Source of the DNA: Planctomycetota bacterium
GTDB lineage: Bacteria; Planctomycetota; Planctomycetia; Gemmatales; HRBIN36
Length of the DNA stretch: 64,000 nucleotides
Direction of reading: 5' to 3'
Assembly: GCA_014584395.1 (NCBI GenBank)
Contig: JACTMY010000018.1
Location: forward strand, 404,342-468,341
The notes beneath the pieces were generated by a model, which worked only from the letters and a program-made list of their open reading frames with translations, was not told where the DNA came from and ran no database searches. Positions 8,343 to 18,643 of this stretch are shown one piece after another; within the stretch, counting starts at the first letter, position 1; each line of letters opens with the position of its first letter. A program made the translations under genes and the position numbers.

Positions 8343-11300
8343 AAAGTCGCAAGACAAGCGTGACAGGGTCGTTTTTGCCCGGCTTGAGCACGCCGCTCAT
8401 CTGTCCCTTGGCAGTGGTGCCAAGCTGCGAACAATTGAGCCGGTACGGCCCCGGCGGCAGATTGGCAAAAGAAAAGCTGCCATCGGCGCCCGTCTTTTGC
8501 GTATGCGTGACGCCCTTGGCGTCGATGAGCGTGACCGTTTCGCCGGGCTGTCCGCGATCGCCGCGCACCACCTTCCCCCCCAAGCTGGCGGCGGTCTCGG
8601 CCGCGTCTTTCTTGCGCAGGGCTTCCAAATTGATCAGGGCGGGCTTGAGCCGTTCCATCTCGGCGGCATTGATCATGATCGCCGTGACATAAACCGATTT
8701 GCGGTCCGGATCGTCCAGCCGCAGCTTGGCCGTCCACATCGGCTGGCCATCGCCGACGACCTGGGCATCGATGGTGCGGATGCGCTCCGGCCGTTTGCCC
8801 TCCTCGGTCGGCTGCCCCACGAACAGCTTGACCTCCTTGATCGGGGCCACGTTTTTCTTCCCTTCCACGACCACGGTCAGTTGGTCATCCTCGAGGGCCA
8901 GCGCCTCGATCCGCGTGATCGTCGGCGGTTGATCTTCTTGCTCGATCTTGCGAATGATAGGCTCGAAGTCGGCAGGCTCCTGCCCCTGCTGATCGATCAG
9001 GCGGCAGCGCAAATAGATGTCCCGATCCCCCTCCGGCAGCTTGAGCGTCTGCCGCCAATCCCGCACCACGGGATGAATCAGCAGTCCCCCTTTGTCCCCG
9101 CTCCCGGGGCTATAGCGCAGAGCCACTTCCCGGCCGCCCGCGAATCGCAGCGGCGCGAGCACGTTGAAGGGCCCTTTCTCCGAACGGCCCACGGCGATTT
9201 CGATGATCTGCCGAGGGGCGATGCCGTCGGCTTCGAGCTGCACAGGCACGCTTTGGCCTACTTCGATGAAGGCAGGCATCTGCAATTGCAAGAGCGGATC
9301 CATTTCCAGGGAGGCGTCGCTGGGGGCATTCCCCCCCGTGGTGAACGTGCCGCGGAAGGCCCGGGCATAACCATCCACATTGACGACGAACTTGCCTTCT
9401 AGAGTGCCCAGCGAAGGCAAACGGATGTTCTCCACGGAGAGCATGGTCTCGCCTTCCTCGGTGATTTGCCCTTGCTTGCGCAGCGTGGTGATCTCGTCCG
9501 TGATCGTGTTTTTCAATTCCACAATCAGCTCGACCTTGCATGGCGGGTTCATCGGCTCCTGCCCCCGCTGCTTAAGAATGATCTCAAACCGCGGCCGGGC
9601 GCCGGGGTGGAAGGTGGCTTGAGCCAGTTGCAGATATTCCCCCGGCGTCATCACGTGGATGGCGAGCGGGCGCTCGTCGAGCGGTTCGCTGGCGGGCTGC
9701 TTCTTGTCGCGCAGTTTGACGATCCAATTTTGGCGCAGGGTCGGCCACTGCTCCAGGTCCTGAGGCGGAGGCGCATCCCATTCCACCTTTTTCATCGTTT
9801 CGGTTGCCGCCAGGAAAACGTCCTTCTTGCCTCCAGGTGCGGGAAGTGGACGATCGCCATCCCATAATTCCACCGTCAGATCCTGATCCTTGCCCGAGGG
9901 ATTGCTGACAAAGAGGTAAATCGGGGTGGTCTGGTTTGGACGCAAGCGAATTTGCCCGATGGCATCGCCAGCCTGGCTGGAATGGAAGCTTGCGTGCAGG
10001 CGCGGCCGATTGGCCAGGGAGGGAGGCAGGGCCGTGTCCAGCTTGAGGTGCCGCGCGCGATCCTTGAAGCGCGCCACGAGCACGAATCCTTGAGGCGGCG
10101 GGTTGCCGTGATTCTCCGCGCCGGTTTGCTTGCGGACGATGATCGGTTGATTGTAGGAGGTTGGGCCTTCCGTAGTGGCATCCCCCGGAATCTTGGGCAC
10201 CTCCACGTTCAGCCAAACCGGATCGATGGCCAGGGGCTGAATCGCAGCGCGGCCCAGGCCCGACAGCGCCAGGATCAGCTCCGAGCGGTCGCCCCGCTTC
10301 AGCTCGATGGGCCGGCCGCCGGAAACCACCCGCACGTCGGGAGGAGCCGCCGCGCTAGCGGAACGGTAGCGCTGCGCCATGCGGTCGAGAAATTCCGCCA
10401 GAGCCGGGTGGTCGCCCCATTCGACGCTAAGATAAGTGTCGTTCTCCCCGAGCCAGTGCTGTCGGGCGCGCTCCATCGACATGCGGGCGCGGGGGCTGAA
10501 GGCGTCCAGCGTCGCCGCCACCAAACTCGTCCCGGAGAAATCGAGCAGCCGGAGCAAACGGTCCCGCTGCAGGGCGTCTTCCTTGTGCACCAACTCGGGC
10601 ACGTCCACCGACCAGGCTTTTTCCATCTCCTGGCTCAAGAGTCCCCACAGTTCCGGCTTGTCCTCGGACTGGGCGAGAAGCTCGCGCAGCTTGGCGGTGG
10701 CCTCCGCCCCGGTCAGCGACATCCATTCCAGGGACAACCGCGCGGCGTGGCGGGCTTGCACTTCATCTCTGAGGGGAGCGCGGGCGATGGGCGACGTCGG
10801 CTGGAAATGGGGCTGCTTATCGTCTTCCACGTCCAAGGAGTCCACGCGGTCGCGCAAGCGCTTGGCCAGGTCCAACCGCGCTTGCCAAAGTTGCTGGCGC
10901 ACTTCGCCGGGGTAGAAGGGCCATTCGAGCATCGCCGTGGCCTCGGACCACACCTGCGGCGTGGGGCTTTGCCTGGCCAGGTCGATGATTTCCCTCAGAC
11001 GCTGCCCCTCGAGGCGATCGCGCAAGCCGCGAAGCTGCCCTTGCAGTTGGCTCGAGAGGGCGGACAACTGCGTGATGCGGCGCGGCAAGTTGTCGGTGGG
11101 CGGCCCCTCCATGAGCGGCGCTAATTGGCTTTCCAATTCCGCCGCCGAGCGCAAGGCGCGCGACCATTGGTCGGCCAGGGCTTGGGCTTCCCCCTCCATG
11201 GGCAGCGCGGCCAGGAACGCGCCGAAATAGGGCAAGATCAATAGCGCCTCGTCGCGGATCTCGTAAGCCCGGGAGAGTTGCTCCTTCCAGGTTTGAACGC

Positions 11301-13176
11301 GATTCATCTCCTCGATACAGGCGTCGTAGGCGCGGTCGACGTCCTCGATGCTGGCATAACCTGCGGCGAACAGCAGCCATTGGGCCTCATGGCGTTTCTG
11401 ATCCGCAGCATGGATCAAGGGTTGCAGCTTTTGCCAGGTGCGATAGTCCCCCGCGAGGAGTTGTTCGCCATCTCGGACGACGCGCAGCGCTTTCTGCACC
11501 GTCAGCAAGGGCCAAGGCTCGCGCTTGAGATCCGCCAATTGTCTCAGGAAGATGGTTTCGAAGAAGGGCCGCCGCGGACCAGGTTGATCCTTCGGCTCGA
11601 TCCAATCCACATAGAGCCGCAGCCGCGCCTGGGTTGGCGCGGGTTCCTCGGCAAGGGCCGCGAAGAGAAATGCCTGCCGCTCGATAGGCCGTTCCTTCAA
11701 CGCCCCCAGGGTCTCCGTGATTTTCTTCAGTACGTCCTCCGGGATGGGTTTTTCCGGGTCGATGAGCCTGGCCATGGCCGCCCAGGCGTTCAATGACTCC
11801 CGGCTCACGACCTTGCCTTGCCGGGCCATCTCCTGCGCCAGGCTGCGCGATTCTGGCAGGGAAATGACGCTCTGATATTCGGCCAGGTCGCTCTGCATCT
11901 TGGGCGACAAGTCGGCCATGATTTTCTGATCCAACTCGCCGATGGGCGGAGGCTTTTTCTCCTTCTCCTTTTCGGGTTTAGTTTCGCCCTCGGGCTTCGT
12001 TGGCTCGGACTTGGCAGCGTCCTTCTTCTTGTCCGCGTCTTCCTCGACGGGTTCCGGAGCGACGGTGACTTCGCCATAGCGCCATTTGCGTTCTTCCTCG
12101 AGCAGCCGGCGCTGCCAGCGGGAAAAGACGGTGGGCAGGTCGCGGTAGATTTTTTGTTCGCGGTAGGGGTCAAGGGATTGCCAGGCTTTGACGGGGAAGG
12201 CGCCGGGAAGGACCGCCGGGGGATCGATCTTTCGTCCCGACTTGGGCGCGGCTCGGAGAGCGAAATCGAGCTTGTCGCTGGCGTCCTCAGGGTGGATAGT
12301 TGGAGTCTGCGCCTGATCACGGCACTTCTCGACGTAGCGCTGAACGTGGAAGGCCGTGTAATGGAACAGTTCCTTGACGGAAATCCGATCATCGACCTTA
12401 TTGCCGCGGTTCCAACCGTCGGCGGCTCCCTTCAGGCCCCGTTCCAGGTAATAACCAAACACGCTGCGGTTGATTTCCTCGCCAAAATGGGACACCTGTC
12501 CCGGGGCACAGGCGGTGATGACGATGCGGCCCTCGTCTGGATTGGCGTCCAATTCCGCCTTGACGGCGGCGGCCACGTCGGCTTTGAGAATCCCGTGTCG
12601 GGCCGAACGCAAGGGCCGCATCAGGTCCAGGATGAGCAGCTTCTTCTCCGCTTTAATGGCCTTCAGTTTGAGCAGAATATCCTGCAAAGGCAACCCCTGG
12701 TTGGCGGTTCTGGCCTGGCTGTCCGACGCGAGCATCATCACCTTGCCATCGACCAGATGGGCGTAACCAATGACGATCATGACGACGGGTTTCTTGGGTT
12801 TTTCACTACTTTTATCCAACTCCGAACTCAGCTTATTGCGCAGCAGAACGAGATTCTGACTGGCCTTGTCCACGGCCATTTGCTTGCCTGGCCTGAGCAG
12901 CGTTCCTTTCTCCCAAAGCTTTTCGATGGCCTCAACGTCCTGATCCACGAAGGGGATGGGCGGATAGTGCAAATAGCCGGGGACGGTGAAGGTCATTAGA
13001 TAGGGCGAATCAAAAGGGCGAGCCAAGGCAAGGAAGGCGCCGAAACTGCCGACGCCGAACGCGATGATGCCGAGCAGGATGTAAATCGTGCGCATCCGTT
13101 TAGCGGCTTTGGCCTGCTCTGGATCGCGTTCCGCGCCGCGCCACGATTTTTTCCCACCTTTTTCCGGCAGCGACAT
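8341..13176 (-). CDS. Giant membrane-anchored protein with degenerate caspase-like domain
   Basis: This 1611-aa protein has a basic cytoplasmic tail, one membrane helix (about 30-52) and a very large remainder presumably outside the cytoplasm. Residues about 60-300 follow the caspase/peptidase C14 pattern: VVMIVIGYAH with His140 in the His position, LLILDLMRP where a catalytic Cys is expected near residue 185-186 but Leu-Met is found, then ITACAPGQVSHFGEE and VFGYYLERGLKGAAD. It is therefore probably a pseudo-caspase. A Lys/Glu-rich linker (about 400-440), long helical segments and beta-rich regions follow, ending in a carboxypeptidase-regulatory-like domain (about 1540-1611). GGGAGGAG precedes the ATG at 13176. 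The gene is convergent with tssM and follows a related giant gene by 99 bases. Function unknown. Confidence 0.85.
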   Translation of the reverse strand: MSLPEKGGKKSWRGAERDPEQAKAAKRMRTIYILLGIIAFGVGSFGAFLALARPFDSPYLMTFTVPGYLHYPPIPFVDQDVEAIEKLWEKGTLLRPGKQMAVDKASQNLVLLRNKLSSELDKSSEKPKKPVVMIVIGYAHLVDGKVMMLASDSQARTANQGLPLQDILLKLKAIKAEKKLLILDLMRPLRSARHGILKADVAAAVKAELDANPDEGRIVITACAPGQVSHFGEEINRSVFGYYLERGLKGAADGWNRGNKVDDRISVKELFHYTAFHVQRYVEKCRDQAQTPTIHPEDASDKLDFALRAAPKSGRKIDPPAVLPGAFPVKAWQSLDPYREQKIYRDLPTVFSRWQRRLLEEERKWRYGEVTVAPEPVEEDADKKKDAAKSEPTKPEGETKPEKEKEKKPPPIGELDQKIMADLSPKMQSDLAEYQSVISLPESRSLAQEMARQGKVVSRESLNAWAAMARLIDPEKPIPEDVLKKITETLGALKERPIERQAFLFAALAEEPAPTQARLRLYVDWIEPKDQPGPRRPFFETIFLRQLADLKREPWPLLTVQKALRVVRDGEQLLAGDYRTWQKLQPLIHAADQKRHEAQWLLFAAGYASIEDVDRAYDACIEEMNRVQTWKEQLSRAYEIRDEALLILPYFGAFLAALPMEGEAQALADQWSRALRSAAELESQLAPLMEGPPTDNLPRRITQLSALSSQLQGQLRGLRDRLEGQRLREIIDLARQSPTPQVWSEATAMLEWPFYPGEVRQQLWQARLDLAKRLRDRVDSLDVEDDKQPHFQPTSPIARAPLRDEVQARHAARLSLEWMSLTGAEATAKLRELLAQSEDKPELWGLLSQEMEKAWSVDVPELVHKEDALQRDRLLRLLDFSGTSLVAATLDAFSPRARMSMERARQHWLGENDTYLSVEWGDHPALAEFLDRMAQRYRSASAAAPPDVRVVSGGRPIELKRGDRSELILALSGLGRAAIQPLAIDPVWLNVEVPKIPGDATTEGPTSYNQPIIVRKQTGAENHGNPPPQGFVLVARFKDRARHLKLDTALPPSLANRPRLHASFHSSQAGDAIGQIRLRPNQTTPIYLFVSNPSGKDQDLTVELWDGDRPLPAPGGKKDVFLAATETMKKVEWDAPPPQDLEQWPTLRQNWIVKLRDKKQPASEPLDERPLAIHVMTPGEYLQLAQATFHPGARPRFEIILKQRGQEPMNPPCKVELIVELKNTITDEITTLRKQGQITEEGETMLSVENIRLPSLGTLEGKFVVNVDGYARAFRGTFTTGGNAPSDASLEMDPLLQLQMPAFIEVGQSVPVQLEADGIAPRQIIEIAVGRSEKGPFNVLAPLRFAGGREVALRYSPGSGDKGGLLIHPVVRDWRQTLKLPEGDRDIYLRCRLIDQQGQEPADFEPIIRKIEQEDQPPTITRIEALALEDDQLTVVVEGKKNVAPIKEVKLFVGQPTEEGKRPERIRTIDAQVVGDGQPMWTAKLRLDDPDRKSVYVTAIMINAAEMERLKPALINLEALRKKDAAETAASLGGKVVRGDRGQPGETVTLIDAKGVTHTQKTGADGSFSFANLPPGPYRLNCSQLGTTAKGQMSGVLKPGKNDPVTLVLRL

Positions 13177-13275
13177 GATCCATCTCCTCCCATTGCGAGG
13201 TCGGCTAAGGTTGGCTCGAGAGCGCTGGAGCGCCGGCCGTCCTGGCTCGATGAGCACTCCCCGAACGCTTGGCTT

Positions 13276-16200
13276 CTAGGGGCGCACCAAAGCGCTTGGC
13301 GGATGAAACGGCCGTTCCTCTTGGTTCGGTGCATCGAGCGGCAAGGTCAAGGTGCGCGTGGTGTCCATTTTCTTGAACTGCGCCAGCGAAAAGACGCGCA
13401 TCGAACCGAGCCGTCGATTGGCTTGGGTCTCCTCGATGGGGAAGATGCCGGTGTATTTACCCGCCTCCAAATAGTAAAAATGGAGAGCGCTGGCGATGTC
13501 CATGTCGGGCCTCACCAAGACGGGGTCGCCGGGCGTGAATGCCATCCGGATGACCAGGCAAGGCTTCTTCTCCAGCGTTTGATCGCGCTTGGAGGGCAGT
13601 TCGTGCTCCTCGAACCGGATGCTTTCCACCATGCAGGGATTGCCTGCCAAGGTCAGCGGCCGCTGCATCATTTGCTCCCAGGTGCTGGAGGTTTCCCGTT
13701 CCAGGCGAGCGGCGAAGCGGGGTTCCTGCGTGCTGTTCCACCAGACTTGCAGTTCGGTCTTGGGCAAGGTGCTGGGAAGGTTGGCCCAGAAGGCGCGCAG
13801 GTTCCAGGCGGGCGCTGGGATCAAGGGTTGAACGCCCCAGCGAACGCGCGGCCGCTCCTGGCTGCTGTCGGTCGGTCGAAGCTCGTACCAGGCAAAGAAG
13901 GGCGTGGGCTGCTGCAATGCGCCGGTGCGGCCGCCGCGATCCGTCGATTCCAGCGTCAAAAACAGTTCTTGGGTGCGTTCGTCGAGACGCTGATTTTGCA
14001 AGGCGGCCAGCAGCCATTGCTCGGCTTCGGTGCGCGGCTTGTCGGGATAATCGTCCGCGAACAACCCGCGGCGGATCAGCGGCCGATCCCCGCTCTGATC
14101 AGGAACGAGATCGAGCAACAGCAGTTGGCCATCCTTGAGGGACACGGCCCGCTGGGCCAACCTTCGCTCCAGGGCGTAGACGAGGTAGTTTTTCGGGTCC
14201 AAGGAGCGCCAGGGATAGTTGGGAGGCCGCTGAGCGCGCTTGGGGATGACGGTGACGTTCACGCCCTCGGGGGTGATTAGCCGCCCGCCCACTTCGGTTT
14301 CGAGGTAATAGAGAAGCTGCTGCTGCCGGAATTTATTGAGGAATTCGATCACCTTCTCTTGGTCCTGCACGAGCACGAACTCGCTGGGTTTAGGTAGTTG
14401 TTTGAACAGTTCATCCGGAAATTGCCGCTTGGCGATGGGTTGTTCATTCTCGGGCAATTGGAAGCCAATGATGTTTACGACGATGTCTTTGTTCTCGGGC
14501 CGATTGAATAACCCGGTCAGAAATTCGACGACGCTCAGTTTCCCCCCTGGGTTCAGTTTACGATCAGGATAGGATCGTAAATTACGATCTGGCTCAAAGC
14601 ATGTATCCATGCCATCGGTGAGGACAATCAAGGTCTTAAAGCCATCGAGAGGCTGCAAATCAACGATCCCTTCGGTCATGGCGCGGACCAAGGGCGTTAG
14701 CCCATAGGGCGTCAATTTGTTTAAGCGCTGCACGGCCGTTTCATAATGCTGGTGATTCCAAGCAACGGGACCGACTAAACGTTGAATCGTGTCTTCATCT
14801 GCATCGGGCTGCTCCCCAGAATCCACCTTGGCCGCGAAACACCAGATGCTGACTTGGGGGCCTCTTTCCCTGGGCAGCCGCGCCAGCACATTGATCAGGG
14901 CCTCACGGGCCAGATCGAAACGGCGTTTGCCTGTTTTTGAATCGATCGCGCGCATGCTCCCCGAGCAGTCGAGGATGAAGACGATGCCGGAATTATCCGA
15001 GGCGAAGCGTTTGTGAATGTCGTCGCTGGCCCGCAGCACCAGGCTGGAGACGTTCGGCACGAACGGCTCCACCATCACGATGTCCGGATAAGGGTAAATC
15101 CGCGCCGGGGTCGGCACGAGCAAGCGATGCCCCCGATACCAGCCTTCAAGCTGCAGCGTCGCGGTCTGAATGGGATCGGTCGGCTTGGGCGGCGCATCGG
15201 CCGTCAGCAAATGATTGATCAACTCGAAGGCGACGGTCCCCGACTTCACCTTGTCGCTGATCGCCAATAAATGCCCCTGGGCGGACTCAGCGGATTGCCC
15301 CAACGATCCCCCTTGAGGAACGTTCAACCAGAAAAAGGGGAAGCCCAAGGGCATGTCGGTCGGCGCATTCAACTGGAAGCGGCAGTCGAATTGCCGTTCG
15401 CTGGTGATGTGCAGGATCGTGGGACGATCGATGGTTTTCACCAGCGGCGGCGGCTTCTCCAACGTTTCCACAAGGGCCTGGCTGATTTGCAGCCGGGGCT
15501 TGAGCGTCTCCGCGGGCTGCCCCTGTTGTTCGAGAAAACGCCGAGCCTCCAAGACGAATTCCTTGCCCGCCAGGCTGTAATACGGAGCGGCATCGGCCTT
15601 GTCCGAGGCCCAGAAATCGTGATACGTCCGCTCGGCCATGCCGAGGAGCACGTCATGCCAGCGGAGCCGCCGCAGTCCTTCGGTTGGGTTGATTTCATCT
15701 TGGAGCAGCGTGGACACTTCGCAAAGGCGATGATGCCGGTCGGCCAAAGCAAGATGGTTCATGGCCTTGGGGATGGCGTCTTCGCGGTTGGCGGCGGGGG
15801 TTAAAGCCAAGACTTCATCGGCACGCAAGATCCAGCGCCGGCTGATGGGGGGACCCATTTCCCGCAGCGCCTTGGGCCAATCGTCGCGCATGCGGGTCTT
15901 GATTATGCTCAGCAAGTTATTATAGGGTTCGACGTCGACGTTTTTGACTTTCTGCGTCATCCAGTCTTCGCCCAAGGCGGCCAGGGCCAAACGAGCCTCT
16001 CGTTCGGCGCGGAGCTGCGTCTTGGCAGTTTGAACTTCCTTGGGCAAATCCTTGGCGTCCTCGAGGCGGGCCGCGGAGAGCTGCAATAATTCCCGTGAAA
16101 ACTTCCGTGCCGCCAGGAGCAATTGCTGACGCTGCGGCCCCTTGATCATGGGCACTTGCAAAATGGCATCGATCTGCTGATAGACGAACTGATCCGCCTT

Positions 16201-18390
16201 TTGCTTGCCGTGTTCAATGAGCACGTCGACTTGCTTGTGAAAGAACATCTCCAGGTTGCCATAGTGTTGTTGGAGTTTCTGCGTTTTTTGAACCAACTGA
16301 TCCATCCAGGCCTGCTGATCTTTCTCATCGCGTTTGAGCGTTAGACGTTCGGTGGTCAATTCCCGGTCCAGGTCGTGCAGACCATCCCAAATCTCGGCGG
16401 CCAGTTCGACCATGGGCTTGCCATCCTCGGGCAACGTCGGCAGCCAATGGGACAGCCACAGCAGTTCCTGGCTGAGGCGATCGCGAAGCAGCAGCGCGGC
16501 CCGCAGGGGTTTCGCCTCGCGGCGGGCGCGGTCATAGGCTTGCCTGGCCTGCTGCAGCCGATTCGCGGCTTCCTCGAACCGCCCGGCAAAGAGATGGTCA
16601 TGCCCATGGCGGCGGAATTCATCGCCCTGTTTCAGCAACGGCTGGATCACCGGCCAGAGCACCTCGGCCAGGGGGAAATCGGCGCTGTCATACCCCATGG
16701 CCGTTTCCGCGGCCAGACGCTCGATCTCTAGGGCAAACTTGACGACGCTCCAATTCACGTTCGGCTGCTTAAGGAGCCGGGGATGCTCCTGAAGCATGAA
16801 CATGAAGTGCACTTCGGCGGGTCGATAGCCCACCTCGGCCTCGGCCAGTTTGATGAACGGCAGCGAGGAGAGCAGATGGGCTTGGGGATTATCAATGGCT
16901 CGATTCAAGCAGTAGCGCATGAAGTAACGGACGAAGACGGGGCGTGCCTCCTCCCCCACCTGGTTGCGGACCGCTTTCCACACGTAGTCGGGTTGATCCC
17001 GTTCGCGGACGACTTTCTCCGCCAGATCCAAGAACGCGGGCTGATCGACCATGCCTGAAGGCAGGGCCATGGCGGCGTCCATGGGGAGCGACAGACCCAC
17101 GGCGGTCAGGCTCTTGAGGGGCAATTGCAGTTTGATTTTGGCAAGCAGGCTTCGGGCCGAGGTCAGCGCCGCGTTGGCGGCCGGCTCCTGGTCGGCGCGC
17201 AACAGTTCCTCGTAGCGGAGCAACTGAGCCGTATACAACCGCCACAGATGCGGGGCATACGTCCAGGGAGGGGCCTGCTGCGTCTGCCTGGCCAGGGCAT
17301 GCCAATCGCTCCACGCCTCGGCTACCTTGTCCAGCGACGCCGTCTCCGCCGGAAGTTCGGGGGCCTTGTAATCCTCGCGCACGCCCACCAGCGTCATGTC
17401 CGAGGCCATTTTGGGGTCGCCGATCAGGAAAGGAGCTTGCAAGGCTGCGCGATTGTCCCGCGCCCAGTCCAGCACCTTGCGGCGGACAAAGTTGGTCAAC
17501 TCCATGGCGGTCACCCGGCCGTCGCCGTTGCCGCTCTCCTTGGGATTGCGCTTGTCCGGCACGTCGGCGGCGCCGCGCAAGCCTTCCGTGACGTAATGCA
17601 GGAAGGCCGTCTTGCGGAGGTCGGGGGAAAACCAGGAGACTTGATCCTCATCGGCGCTGACCAGAACGACGAGGTTCTTGATGTCCTTGATCTTGGGCTC
17701 GAGCTGCCGCAGGGCATGAGCGAACGAATTGCTCATCATGCCTAATCCCCAATGGGAGGGCATCACCGCGGCATCCAGGATCAGGGTTTTATTTTTATCG
17801 GGCATCGCCTTGAACTGATCGAGGATGGCCTCGATGTAAATGCGTTCCTTGTCGGTGCGCAGGTTGGCGTCGTTGGTGAGAACAAAGGGCTTGCCCTGCT
17901 CATCAACGCCGCCATGAGCCGCGACCACGACGATGAGGTTCTTCTCGGCGACTTCCCTGAAGCAAGTGGACCAGGTTTGCTCGATCGGCGCATCGGCGCG
18001 CAATTCCTGCACGCCGCGGATCATCGTGACGTGCCCGGTGGTGCTGAGGAAAAACCGTTTCTGTGCCGTGGCGGCCCAGCGGCTCAGGTCTTGCAACCCG
18101 CCCCAGCCGCCGGTATTGGGGGGGAAGGAAAGATTGGCTTCATAATGGGCGCCGAACAGCACCAGCGCCGTGGGTTTGATGGCATAGAGCCATTGCAGGA
18201 CCAAGACGAGAAGTCCGACAAGCAAGACGATGCCGCCGAAGCCAGCGAGAATTTTCAACCATCGCCCCGTCGGCGCGACGACGTCATCGCCCGCGGCTTT
18301 TTTCCAACCGCGATGCGCTTGCTTCGCGGGTTGATCTTTGCCGCCTTGCCGCCATCCAGCCTTGGGCTTCTTCGGTTGATCCTGATTCAT
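13276..18390 (-). CDS. Giant membrane-anchored protein with pseudo-caspase and VWA domains
   Basis: This 1704-aa protein has one membrane helix (about 45-69). Residues about 72-310 form a caspase-like domain: VVVAAHGGVDEQGKPFVL supplies His159, but the Cys position in LILDAAVM is Ala208, so proteolysis is unlikely. The domain ends in GNGDGRVTAMELTNFV, an EF-hand-like loop common in bacterial C14 proteins. A long helical middle region follows. A VWA domain starts near 1135 with an intact MIDAS: DCSGSM at 1141, the Thr in YGLTPLVRAM, and LTDGMD. It shares layout with the next gene downstream, so the two look like diverged paralogues. An ATG at 18399 is an alternative start. Function unknown; a scaffold or binding role is inferred. 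Confidence 0.85.
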   Translation of the reverse strand: MNQDQPKKPKAGWRQGGKDQPAKQAHRGWKKAAGDDVVAPTGRWLKILAGFGGIVLLVGLLVLVLQWLYAIKPTALVLFGAHYEANLSFPPNTGGWGGLQDLSRWAATAQKRFFLSTTGHVTMIRGVQELRADAPIEQTWSTCFREVAEKNLIVVVAAHGGVDEQGKPFVLTNDANLRTDKERIYIEAILDQFKAMPDKNKTLILDAAVMPSHWGLGMMSNSFAHALRQLEPKIKDIKNLVVLVSADEDQVSWFSPDLRKTAFLHYVTEGLRGAADVPDKRNPKESGNGDGRVTAMELTNFVRRKVLDWARDNRAALQAPFLIGDPKMASDMTLVGVREDYKAPELPAETASLDKVAEAWSDWHALARQTQQAPPWTYAPHLWRLYTAQLLRYEELLRADQEPAANAALTSARSLLAKIKLQLPLKSLTAVGLSLPMDAAMALPSGMVDQPAFLDLAEKVVRERDQPDYVWKAVRNQVGEEARPVFVRYFMRYCLNRAIDNPQAHLLSSLPFIKLAEAEVGYRPAEVHFMFMLQEHPRLLKQPNVNWSVVKFALEIERLAAETAMGYDSADFPLAEVLWPVIQPLLKQGDEFRRHGHDHLFAGRFEEAANRLQQARQAYDRARREAKPLRAALLLRDRLSQELLWLSHWLPTLPEDGKPMVELAAEIWDGLHDLDRELTTERLTLKRDEKDQQAWMDQLVQKTQKLQQHYGNLEMFFHKQVDVLIEHGKQKADQFVYQQIDAILQVPMIKGPQRQQLLLAARKFSRELLQLSAARLEDAKDLPKEVQTAKTQLRAEREARLALAALGEDWMTQKVKNVDVEPYNNLLSIIKTRMRDDWPKALREMGPPISRRWILRADEVLALTPAANREDAIPKAMNHLALADRHHRLCEVSTLLQDEINPTEGLRRLRWHDVLLGMAERTYHDFWASDKADAAPYYSLAGKEFVLEARRFLEQQGQPAETLKPRLQISQALVETLEKPPPLVKTIDRPTILHITSERQFDCRFQLNAPTDMPLGFPFFWLNVPQGGSLGQSAESAQGHLLAISDKVKSGTVAFELINHLLTADAPPKPTDPIQTATLQLEGWYRGHRLLVPTPARIYPYPDIVMVEPFVPNVSSLVLRASDDIHKRFASDNSGIVFILDCSGSMRAIDSKTGKRRFDLAREALINVLARLPRERGPQVSIWCFAAKVDSGEQPDADEDTIQRLVGPVAWNHQHYETAVQRLNKLTPYGLTPLVRAMTEGIVDLQPLDGFKTLIVLTDGMDTCFEPDRNLRSYPDRKLNPGGKLSVVEFLTGLFNRPENKDIVVNIIGFQLPENEQPIAKRQFPDELFKQLPKPSEFVLVQDQEKVIEFLNKFRQQQLLYYLETEVGGRLITPEGVNVTVIPKRAQRPPNYPWRSLDPKNYLVYALERRLAQRAVSLKDGQLLLLDLVPDQSGDRPLIRRGLFADDYPDKPRTEAEQWLLAALQNQRLDERTQELFLTLESTDRGGRTGALQQPTPFFAWYELRPTDSSQERPRVRWGVQPLIPAPAWNLRAFWANLPSTLPKTELQVWWNSTQEPRFAARLERETSSTWEQMMQRPLTLAGNPCMVESIRFEEHELPSKRDQTLEKKPCLVIRMAFTPGDPVLVRPDMDIASALHFYYLEAGKYTGIFPIEETQANRRLGSMRVFSLAQFKKMDTTRTLTLPLDAPNQEERPFHPPSALVRP

Positions 18391-18643
18391 GATGCGCATC
18401 CGCCTGTTGTGTGCCAACGCACAGGAAATCGTCGCGTCTTTCGTTCTATCAGGATATCAGGTTGAGGCGCTGCTTGCCAAAGCGAAAGAGGCCAAGGGCA
18501 GGTGAAAATCAGACGCCCCGCTCACGCCGCCGCGGCGCGAGGGCCGAGGCGAGGCAAGCGGGGCGGCGGGAAAAGGAACGTGGCTTGGCGATGTCGAGTC
18601 GGACCAGGCGTCCGCGAATGAACACGCCAACCGATCGTGAAGG

